From: Mucilaginibacter aquaedulcis
GTDB taxonomy: Bacteria; Bacteroidota; Bacteroidia; Sphingobacteriales; Sphingobacteriaceae
NCBI RefSeq assembly: GCF_030409325.1
Contig: NZ_JAUFPR010000002.1
Coordinates: 124,001-188,000 of the forward strand
Reading direction: 5' to 3'
DNA: 64,000 bases
Every line of letters starts with the position of its first letter. Position 1 is the stretch's first letter. The notes below the pieces were generated by a model. It was not told where the DNA came from and made no database searches. It worked only from the letters and a program-made list of their open reading frames with translations. Both the position numbers and the translations under genes were made by a program. Positions 27,954-34,793 of this stretch are shown piece by piece.

Positions 27954-28325
27954 ATGAGTAAGAGAATTTTCGTAGTGGAAGACGATGCCGATTTGTCTGA
28001 AGCGATACAACTAATGTTGAGAGAGGAGGGATACGATACCAGAGGTACCCTCCATAAAAGTTCTATAAAGGGAATTATACTTTACGAGCCCAATTTAGTT
28101 TTGATTGATAATCGCCTCATGGACGGTTTAGGCAGCGAGCTATGCGTGGCCCTCAAAAATCATCCGTTAACAAGTCATATTCCGGTGATATTGATATCCG
28201 GCTGGACAGATCTGGCCGCTATTGCTGAGGAATGCGGGGCCGATGCTTATCTTAATAAACCATTTGAAATGAGCCAGCTTATTGAAACAGTCGACAAGCA
28301 CATTAGGCCTTATGTTAAATTATAA
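27954..28325 (+). CDS. Single-domain response regulator (receiver only)
   Basis: A 123-residue CheY-like receiver with no output domain. The acidic pair is in FVVEDDADLSEA, the phospho-acceptor aspartate in LVLIDNRLMDGLG, the conserved Ser in VILISGW and the Lys in AYLNKPFEM. The ATG at 27954 is preferred over an in-frame upstream ATG at 27906 because the latter adds 16 residues before the receiver fold. No histidine kinase lies in the window, so it is an orphan; its partner and output are unknown. It is divergent from the glgX operon and ends 11 nt from the convergent DUF486 gene. Confidence 0.88.
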   Translation: MSKRIFVVEDDADLSEAIQLMLREEGYDTRGTLHKSSIKGIILYEPNLVLIDNRLMDGLGSELCVALKNHPLTSHIPVILISGWTDLAAIAEECGADAYLNKPFEMSQLIETVDKHIRPYVKL

Positions 28326-28336
28326 ATTAAACATAT

Positions 28337-28708
28337 TTACCATTTTTTAAAGATCACAAATACAGCCATCACTATCAGTGCAAAGCCTGCAAGGTGATTC
28401 CACCCCAATTTTTCATCTTTAAAGAATGTTAGTGTGAACAGCATAAAAACAATCAAGGTTATAGCCTCTTGTATGGTTTTAAGCTGAACCAGGGTAAATG
28501 GTCCACCATTTTCTTTAAATCCCCCTTCATTTGCCGGTACCTGAAAAAGATATTCAAAAAAGGCCAACCCCCAGCTAATAACAATTATTGAAAAGATACC
28601 AAGGTTTTTACCCCAGGAAAATTCTTTAAATTTTAAATGCCCATACCAGGCAAAGGTCATGAATGTGTTGGATATGGTTAAAAATAGAATTGTTCTTAAT
28701 CCTTTCAT
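28337..28708 (-). CDS. DMT-like DUF486 membrane protein
   Basis: A 123-residue protein of four hydrophobic helices (about 6-21, 34-54, 76-96 and 102-119) matching the DUF486 group of the drug/metabolite transporter superfamily. Characteristic segments are FLTISNTFMTFAWYGHLKF at the start, VISWGLAFFEYLFQVPANE, and LVQLKTIQEAITLIVFMLF. Small four-helix members may work as dimers, by analogy with small multidrug resistance proteins. Substrate unknown. Monocistronic; no strong promoter box was recognised. Confidence 0.85.
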   Translation of the reverse strand: MKGLRTILFLTISNTFMTFAWYGHLKFKEFSWGKNLGIFSIIVISWGLAFFEYLFQVPANEGGFKENGGPFTLVQLKTIQEAITLIVFMLFTLTFFKDEKLGWNHLAGFALIVMAVFVIFKKW

Positions 28709-28901
28709 ATATAATAGCTGACAGATGAGTTAAGCAATTTAATGGACAGATGTTTTAGTGCGCAAGCTATATTTTTACTATTTATAAAACAAGCCGTGCA
28801 AAAATAATCCCTCACAGCTGGTTTTTCTTGCCCAACGCGTTATTATAAATAATAAGGCCAAAAACTTAAATGATAATGACGCATTAACCATTGAGGTTTA
28901 A

Positions 28902-28909
28902 TAATTTTG
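28902..28909 (+). promoter_or_regulatory. -7 box upstream of the AraC-type gene
   Basis: TAATTTTG fits TAnnTTTG. It contains the TTG at 28907 that would otherwise be an upstream in-frame start, supporting the ATG at 28922. The leader would be about 6 nt. Confidence 0.5.
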
Positions 28910-28921
28910 TTATTAAATATC

Positions 28922-29785
28922 ATGGGCGAGAAAAGTTTTTTACAATTACAAGCAGATCAGGATTTGAAGGATTCTTTCTCCGTAAATCATTTGCCAGATC
29001 AAGCCTTTGATACGTTAAGCATTTACAGGGCCAATTATCACCGGATATTTATTATTAATGATGGCGAAGGATCACTTCAGATTGATGATAGTGTTTTTGA
29101 ATTGAAAAGTAATGAGCTTTTGCTGATAGCCAAAGGGCAACTATACGGTTTTCATGCGGGTACTCAGATAATAGGATATGAACTTTCTTTTGGTGATTGC
29201 TTTTGGGAAAAAGCACCTGGCAGCGCAAGCAACTGTAAAGCGGTATTATTCAACAATGCATCAGCTAACCAGCAATTACCATTGAACAGTGCTGATCATT
29301 CAGAGCTTGATATACTTTTTAATACACTTTACCGGGAATTTATAAAAGAAGATTATCCAAATAAATTGGATGCTCTGGCAGCGTACCTAAAGATCATCAT
29401 GATCAAAATAGCCAATGTAAACGCGTCACTCATTGATGGATATGATAACTATGAAAACCAGCTTTACCGTAGGTTTATTGAATTAGTGAGTACCCAGTAC
29501 CAAACCACGCGCGAAGTGGCTGATTTTGCAAAACAGTTAGGAATATCGGCCCGTAAGCTGTCTGACCTGTGCAGGCGTTGCGGTGGAAAGGGAGCGAAGG
29601 ATATTATTAACGGTCAGCTTATTGCTGAGGCTAAAAGATCGCTGCAATTTTCATCCAAACCGGTAAAGGAGATAGCTTTCCATCTTAACTTTTCAACGCC
29701 GGATCAGTTCAGTCATTTTTTCAAAAAGAACACACAAATATCGCCTAACAACTATCGTGACCGGTTTGTAAATATTGGCATGTGA
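28922..29785 (+). CDS. AraC-family transcriptional regulator
   Basis: A 287-residue regulator. The N-terminal half looks like a cupin-type ligand-binding domain (IFIINDGEGSLQIDD, then LLLIAKGQLYGFHAG). The C-terminal two-helix-turn-helix DNA-binding domain holds TREVADFAKQLGISARKLSD and VKEIAFHLNFSTPDQFSHFF, followed by KKNTQISPNNYRDRF. The ATG at 28922 is chosen over TTG 28907, which lies in the promoter box. The HD-domain gene follows 67 nt downstream on the same strand with its own -7 box and is the likeliest target. Confidence 0.9.
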   Translation: MGEKSFLQLQADQDLKDSFSVNHLPDQAFDTLSIYRANYHRIFIINDGEGSLQIDDSVFELKSNELLLIAKGQLYGFHAGTQIIGYELSFGDCFWEKAPGSASNCKAVLFNNASANQQLPLNSADHSELDILFNTLYREFIKEDYPNKLDALAAYLKIIMIKIANVNASLIDGYDNYENQLYRRFIELVSTQYQTTREVADFAKQLGISARKLSDLCRRCGGKGAKDIINGQLIAEAKRSLQFSSKPVKEIAFHLNFSTPDQFSHFFKKNTQISPNNYRDRFVNIGM

Positions 29786-29824
29786 TTCACTGTTTTTGAC
29801 ATTCCTGAGGGGGAGTGCAGTCAG

Positions 29825-29832
29825 TAATTTTG
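29825..29832 (+). promoter_or_regulatory. -7 box of the HD-domain gene
   Basis: TAATTTTG fits TAnnTTTG and lies 20 nt before the preferred ATG at 29853. It falls inside the longest possible ORF (from 29775), which argues against that upstream start. The nearest TTTG is too far upstream (26 nt), so the promoter may need an activator. Confidence 0.5.
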
Positions 29833-29852
29833 TTGATATAAAATCAACAAAC

Positions 29853-30503
29853 ATGTCAGTAAATAAATTAAAATCAGTAGCGGGAATTGTTATTCCTGAT
29901 AGTACCATAGCCAATCAGGCTACAGAGCTTTTGTTAACGCATGGTACAGAATTTATCTACAATCACTCATTAAGAGTGTTCCTTTTTTCCTCACTTAACG
30001 GAAATCGCAATAATTTAAAATATGATGCAGAGTTATTATATGTGAGTTCGGTGTTTCATGATCTGGGGTTAACCAAACATTACAGCAGCTCCGATCTGCG
30101 TTTTGAGGTTGATGGAGCCAATGCGGCCCGTGATTTTCTGAAGAGCCATGGTTTACCGAAAGAATCATTGCAATTAGTATGGGACACTATAGCCTTACAT
30201 ACAACCATTGGTATTGCCGAACATAAAGAACCTGAAGTAGCATTAATGTATTCGGGAGTAGGGCTTGATGTTATGGGAGAAGGATATGAAAATCTTAGTG
30301 CAGATAACCGTGAAGAGATCATAGCGGCATTTCCACGTAATGATTTTAAGAAAAATATTATCCCAACGTTTTTTGGTGGGTTTGAACATAAAACGGAAAC
30401 CACATTTGGCAACATAAAGGCAGATGTGTGTGCCTATATGATCCCTAATTTTCACCGTAAAAACTTTTGCGATTGCATTTTGCATTCACCCTGGAGCGAG
30501 TGA
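29853..30503 (+). CDS. HD-domain hydrolase, cyanamide-hydratase-like
   Basis: A 216-residue HD-superfamily metal-dependent hydrolase. Motifs in order: the first histidine in IYNHSLRVFLFSSL, the HD pair in VSSVFHDLGLTKHY, then SDLRFEVDGANAARDFLKSH and the histidine in TIALHTTIGIAEH. This pattern, especially NHSLRV, FHDLG and FEVDGANAAR, resembles the cyanamide hydratase (DDI2/Cah) group within the HD family, from memory and not confirmed by search. Actual substrate unknown; a nitrile/cyanamide-like compound or a phosphoester are both possible. It follows an AraC regulator, which probably senses the substrate or product. The ATG at 29853 is favoured by the -7 box just upstream. Confidence 0.82.
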   Translation: MSVNKLKSVAGIVIPDSTIANQATELLLTHGTEFIYNHSLRVFLFSSLNGNRNNLKYDAELLYVSSVFHDLGLTKHYSSSDLRFEVDGANAARDFLKSHGLPKESLQLVWDTIALHTTIGIAEHKEPEVALMYSGVGLDVMGEGYENLSADNREEIIAAFPRNDFKKNIIPTFFGGFEHKTETTFGNIKADVCAYMIPNFHRKNFCDCILHSPWSE

Positions 30504-30515
30504 TTGTAGTTTATA

Positions 30516-30549
30516 TCATCATGCAGGTTGTTGTATACCTGCATGATGA
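30516..30549. terminator. Hairpin between convergent HD-domain gene and ndh
   Basis: TCATCATGCAGGT (30516-30528) pairs perfectly with ACCTGCATGATGA (30537-30549) around an 8-nt loop. There is no T-run on either side, so it may stabilise 3' ends or need factor help to terminate. Confidence 0.5.
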
Positions 30550-30561
30550 ATAAAATATTGG

Positions 30562-31860
30562 TTATGCTCTGAAGATCATCCTGAGCGATTGATCTTTTGA
30601 CATATAAGCTGTAGCCCAGTTATACAGGGTTTTTAACTTGTTTCGATAGTTTACCAGTGATATTAAGTGTACAAATAACCACATGAATAAAGCTATAGCA
30701 CCGCCAATATGCAGTTTGTTTTTGAACAGGTCAACTACCGCTTTATTTCGGCCAATGATCGCCATATCTCCCTTATCGTAATAATTAAAGGTAGCTAAAG
30801 GCTTCCCTTGTTGCATGGCATTGAAGTTTTTAGCCAGATTACGGCCTTGTTGTATAGCAACTTGCGCCAATTGAGGGTGTCCTTTCGGGTACCTTTCGTC
30901 GGTTATTTGAATACTTGCGTCGCCAATGGCATAAATATTATCAAAGCCTGTTACTTTGTTAAATTCGTCGGTGATCATCCTACGGCCAATACCCAAGCTG
31001 CTTTCAGGAATACCTTCAAAAGTGTTAGCGGTTATACCAGCGGCCCATATCAATGTTTTAGCCTCAATAGTTTCACCGGTTGATAAGGTTACCTGGTTTT
31101 TGTCGTAATCCTTAACATAAGTGTTAAGTTTTATTTTAACACCCAGGTTAGATAATACATCATAAGCCTCCTGGTGAGTTTTTTCGCTCATTGGGCCCAA
31201 AAGGTTTTTACCACCGTCAACTATATAAATGCCTCCAAGAGTACCCTTAAGTTCAGGATAATCTTTCAGGAAGATATTTTTCTTCATTTCGGCCAGCATA
31301 CCCGCTATTTCAACGCCCGTAGGGCCTCCGCCGGCTACCACAATGGTTAACAGTTTTCTGCGTTCGGCCATATCTTTTGTCATGGCAGCCTGTTCCATTG
31401 TTTGCAGCAAGGCATTACGCATGCGCAGGGCATCGTCAATGGTTTTCATTGGTATGGCGTTCTTTTGAACATTTTCCATTCCAAAAAAGTTTATTCGTGC
31501 ACCTGATGCAAATACCAGGTAATCATATTTAAGTTCTTCGTTGGTTAAATGTACGGTTTGTGAAGCCGCGTCTATCTTTAATACCTCGGCCATCCTGTAG
31601 GTTATCCTTTTATTACGAAACATTTTACGAAACGGATAGCTAATATCTGAAGGGTCAAGAAAGCTGGTTGCCACCTGGTAAAGCAGGGGTGGGAAATAGT
31701 TATAGTTGTTTTTATCAAGCAAGATTACCTGATAGTTTTTGTTTTTGGCTACTTGTTCGGCAAGATTAATACCTGCAAAACCACCCCCAATAATAACAAT
31801 TTTTTTAACGGCGTTTTGAGCATCGCCCATTGTTGCCGGTATAGTTTTTATGGAGCTCAT
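30562..31860 (-). CDS. ndh: Type II NADH dehydrogenase
   Basis: A single-subunit, non-proton-pumping NADH:quinone oxidoreductase attached to the inner membrane. The 432-residue protein has two Rossmann motifs: FAD-binding KKIVIIGGGFAGINLAEQV near the N-terminus and NADH-binding IVVAGGGPTGVEIAGMLAEM near residue 165, plus NIYAIGDASIQ for the second FAD contact. A hydrophobic segment near the C-terminus (HIGGAIALFMWLFVHLISLV) fits membrane attachment. The ATG at 31860 is preferred: the in-frame upstream ATG at 31893 lies in a -7 box. Confidence 0.93.
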   Translation of the reverse strand: MSSIKTIPATMGDAQNAVKKIVIIGGGFAGINLAEQVAKNKNYQVILLDKNNYNYFPPLLYQVATSFLDPSDISYPFRKMFRNKRITYRMAEVLKIDAASQTVHLTNEELKYDYLVFASGARINFFGMENVQKNAIPMKTIDDALRMRNALLQTMEQAAMTKDMAERRKLLTIVVAGGGPTGVEIAGMLAEMKKNIFLKDYPELKGTLGGIYIVDGGKNLLGPMSEKTHQEAYDVLSNLGVKIKLNTYVKDYDKNQVTLSTGETIEAKTLIWAAGITANTFEGIPESSLGIGRRMITDEFNKVTGFDNIYAIGDASIQITDERYPKGHPQLAQVAIQQGRNLAKNFNAMQQGKPLATFNYYDKGDMAIIGRNKAVVDLFKNKLHIGGAIALFMWLFVHLISLVNYRNKLKTLYNWATAYMSKDQSLRMIFRA

Positions 31861-31892
31861 TATTTTGATGATTTGATAGTGTACTTTATACA

Positions 31893-31900
31893 CAAATATA
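31893..31900 (-). promoter_or_regulatory. -7 box of ndh
   Basis: The minus strand reads TATATTTG, matching TAnnTTTG, and predicts a leader of about 26 nt before the ATG at 31860. A separate 15-bp palindrome, GTGTAA-tat-TTACAC at 31969-31983, lies further upstream and could be a regulator site. Confidence 0.5.
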
Positions 31901-32107
31901 CCTAAAATTTAACTTTTTGTATCTGTATTACAGTTGTATAAGTAACAGTTTACAATAGGATGATTAAGGTGTAATATTTACACTTAGTGGTGGGTTTAAT
32001 CCTTTAAAAAAAGGCAGAAAACTTTTAAGTATCAGCCTAAGTGCTGGTAGAAATATCAGCTATGTTGGGCATTCTTTGCGAACAAACTTATTATTCACTA
32101 AAAATCA

Positions 32108-34021
32108 TCAGATCACTTCAATGGTGATGATCGCCTCATTCTGATCAATGCTCAGGGGAATTGCTTCGAGCCCGGGTACAAAATTAAACACTCTATTTTT
32201 TATAGTAGTAGGCATTAGTGTTAATTTGGCGGTTGATGTGATCTGTAAGATAGCTGAACCTTTATAAATACGGATCTGGTTGTTGTTAAGGGAGTGTTTT
32301 TCTGTTGAACTGGATATCACCGGTAAAATGATCTTTACTTTTCCGTCATTAAAACCTTTATCAAAGTTGAACTTGATACTGACACTTTTATCAGTGAAGT
32401 GATAGTTTACCCGGCAATTAAGCTCGCCCGATTTAGGATCTTGCTGGTTCTTGTTAACGAGTTTAGATCGGGTTTTAATGATCACTGAATCATGAGTAAT
32501 TTCGCGCTCAATCCGAGCGTCCAGATCGCAGATATTCATGAATATATCAGTAATCGTTCGTAATTCTATGCGTGGCGTTAGGGGCATAGCCAATGGGTCG
32601 GTATCAGCCTGCATATTATCGGCCTCGATCATTTGATACTCGGTCATGCTTGCTGTAAATATAGGGCCGGTTTTTTGATGCCATAACATGGTCATAGCAC
32701 CACCCGAGGCATGCCCGTTCTTATATTCTTTATACTCCCTGTCGTAACCCGTAATAGTTGCCTTGAAGTTACCTTTGGCGATAAGCCATGTTTGTATATC
32801 CCTGAAAAAATGCCCTCCGTAAATCTCCTCACGGGGAAGTTTTATGGTGCGTATATTTACTTTAGGATTGATGTGCGGATGATCAAGAATAGTTGTCAGC
32901 GACTTGATATGACAGAACGTATGATGCACACATACAGGCACATTGTGTGATGCGTAATGCGGCCCGCCCTGTAATAGATTATCTTTAGTGCACTCTTGTA
33001 AAAACCGCGTGTTTTTTAATGCCGCCTTATAAAATCGTGCATCGCGATGAGCCATTAGAGCATAAGCTGTTTGGCTGCCATCAGTGGTGCGACTGCCATA
33101 GTAGGTCCATTTATAATTGCGGGTACCCCAGCTATTATCCCAACCCCCGTCGGGTAACATAAATTCCATATGGGTATGCAAACTGCGGGTTACCATTGTA
33201 AGCACCTCTTCATCGTTATTTAATAATCCATATAATACTAATGATGGCAGCGATTCTTCTACGTTATAGCCAAGATCAATAGAGAAACATCCTTTAGGAC
33301 TTGGTTTGTCAATCGGGCCGCCTTCACCCTGTAAGAAGCCATTTTTGGGCGTAAAATAATTTAATGCGCTATGTGCAAGCTCCCGGCCTTTGATTTTATA
33401 CTTTGGAACATCGAGCATGGTGCCAATTAATGAGAGGGCGTAGGATGCCGTTATTGGGTAATTAATGTTTCCGTATTTTATAGAAAAGTTATTATAAATG
33501 TAATCGGCAGCTTTCAGTAAACGGTCGGCAATTTCCTTCTTTAACCCATTATCCATAATTGAACCATGATTTTTCAGGGTTTCGGCTAAGGCTATTGATG
33601 AAAATACAGTGGTTCCCTTCCATGAATCCTTAACTGGTTCGTTTAGCCAGGACCCATCCGGTTGACTTACCCTTCGTTCCATCCAACGGTATTGCAATGT
33701 GGCTGCATCAATATACCTGGAGTCTTTAGTTTTTTCGGCCAGGTAGTAAAATGGATATATCGCATCGCCAACTCTGCCATGAACTGTTTTATTCGCCGGG
33801 CAATATATGCCGCCATAGTTATTGGTATTTGCTTTATCCAAAACCTGAAGATCAAGTAAGCCCTTAGCCCATTGTTTTAATAATTGTTCGCTTAAAGCAT
33901 AAAGGTCTGTTGATGCAGGTAACGGGGTTAATGCAAAACCATCGGCGAAAGGAGAGGCGCAGATAAGCCCGGCCGTACCTATGGCGGTTGTTTTTATAAA
34001 ACTTCTTCGGGAAAACGTCAT
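32108..34021 (-). CDS. Tat-exported protein with probable (alpha/alpha) toroid fold, function unknown
   Basis: The 637-residue precursor starts MTFSRRSFIKTTAIGTAGLI, a twin-arginine signal, so it is exported folded. The next 350 or so residues are helical with repeated aromatic-rich segments (GDAIYPFYYLAEKTKDSRYI, YRWMERRVSQPDGSWLNE, MLPDGGWDNSWGTRNYKWTY), a pattern seen in (alpha/alpha)6-toroid polysaccharide lyases and glycoside hydrolases. The last 200 residues are beta-rich, as in lyase C-terminal sandwiches. Conserved-looking histidines occur in YASHNVPVCVHHTFCHI. I could not assign a CAZy family. The ATG at 34021 is chosen because ATG 34045 lies in the -7 box (34043-34050). No polysaccharide locus is beside it. 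Confidence 0.75.
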   Translation of the reverse strand: MTFSRRSFIKTTAIGTAGLICASPFADGFALTPLPASTDLYALSEQLLKQWAKGLLDLQVLDKANTNNYGGIYCPANKTVHGRVGDAIYPFYYLAEKTKDSRYIDAATLQYRWMERRVSQPDGSWLNEPVKDSWKGTTVFSSIALAETLKNHGSIMDNGLKKEIADRLLKAADYIYNNFSIKYGNINYPITASYALSLIGTMLDVPKYKIKGRELAHSALNYFTPKNGFLQGEGGPIDKPSPKGCFSIDLGYNVEESLPSLVLYGLLNNDEEVLTMVTRSLHTHMEFMLPDGGWDNSWGTRNYKWTYYGSRTTDGSQTAYALMAHRDARFYKAALKNTRFLQECTKDNLLQGGPHYASHNVPVCVHHTFCHIKSLTTILDHPHINPKVNIRTIKLPREEIYGGHFFRDIQTWLIAKGNFKATITGYDREYKEYKNGHASGGAMTMLWHQKTGPIFTASMTEYQMIEADNMQADTDPLAMPLTPRIELRTITDIFMNICDLDARIEREITHDSVIIKTRSKLVNKNQQDPKSGELNCRVNYHFTDKSVSIKFNFDKGFNDGKVKIILPVISSSTEKHSLNNNQIRIYKGSAILQITSTAKLTLMPTTIKNRVFNFVPGLEAIPLSIDQNEAIITIEVI

Positions 34022-34042
34022 CGGTAGAGAATAATTGGGAAA

Positions 34043-34050
34043 CAAATATA
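34043..34050 (-). promoter_or_regulatory. -7 box of the Tat-exported protein gene
   Basis: The minus strand reads TATATTTG (TAnnTTTG). The predicted transcript begins near 34036, about 15 nt before the ATG at 34021. Confidence 0.5.
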
Positions 34051-34108
34051 ATCCGGTTTAAAATGACACGGTATTAAAAGTCTTTGGTATAAAAAAAAGC
34101 TGTATAAT

Positions 34109-34624
34109 TTATCCAAAGTTAACAGTCCCGCCGGTCGCTTTTTTACTGTTCCTTAGTTTTACAACCTGGTATATAGTACCAACTATATAAAGTACGAACC
34201 AAATGCCAAGCCACATTTTCACCAGGGGCGAGTCGGGTCCGCTGGCTAATGGTTGGCTAATAGGTAGCCTTGTTAAGCTTTCTACAGTTGCCGGTATCAT
34301 GGAAAAAAAAAGTGTTAACGACATTAAAATGATCTGTATATAATCAGCGGCTCTTCCAAAAAAGCGTATTGATCTGGCATAAATAGCTATAGGTAATATA
34401 ACCAGAATAATTACCCCAAGGGCATGCCCGGCGGTAGGTTGTCCTGTTCTCATGATTGGGAAACCTGTTAAACAGGTTATGATTGTTAAAATAATATATA
34501 ACTTGCCTATCCCATTTTCGGAACTAATTTTACCGTAACGAAACAGAGCAACAACGGCAACAATAATTGCAATTACACTGATTATGGTGTGAATGATTCC
34601 GAGAAATGACAGATGATTTGGCAT
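34109..34624 (-). CDS. Small integral membrane protein, function unknown
   Basis: A 171-residue protein starting MPNHLSFLGIIHTIISVIAI with about five hydrophobic helices (residues 7-30, 41-56, 66-85, 97-116 and 137-158). It has no signal peptide apart from the first helix and a short basic C-terminus. No family recognised. The in-frame ATG at 34687 would add 21 residues; the 34624 start is preferred because MPNHLSF leads straight into the first helix. A near-consensus minus-strand box (TATATTTA) lies upstream. It is 63 nt upstream of the -7 box of the Tat-protein gene, so it is a separate or only loosely linked unit. Confidence 0.7.
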   Translation of the reverse strand: MPNHLSFLGIIHTIISVIAIIVAVVALFRYGKISSENGIGKLYIILTIITCLTGFPIMRTGQPTAGHALGVIILVILPIAIYARSIRFFGRAADYIQIILMSLTLFFSMIPATVESLTRLPISQPLASGPDSPLVKMWLGIWFVLYIVGTIYQVVKLRNSKKATGGTVNFG

Positions 34625-34739
34625 AGTGGTGATTTTTAGGGGTTTGCAGGATTTAGTTATTAAATATAAAAAATTACGACTGAGCAAAAGAGGTAGCTTT
34701 AATATTTATTTTAATTTGGCTTAACAACATAACAGTTTC

Positions 34740-34768
34740 TTTGGCAAAAATTAAAACAAATGTATTTG
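34740..34768 (+). promoter_or_regulatory. Promoter of the phosphodiesterase-phosphatase fusion gene
   Basis: TTTG (34740-34743) and TGTATTTG (34761-34768, one base off TAnnTTTG) are 17 nt apart. Transcription near 34775 would begin at or after the ATG at 34773, supporting the start at 34794. Confidence 0.4.
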
Positions 34769-34793
34769 GCCAATGCCATTTGATATAAAAAGT

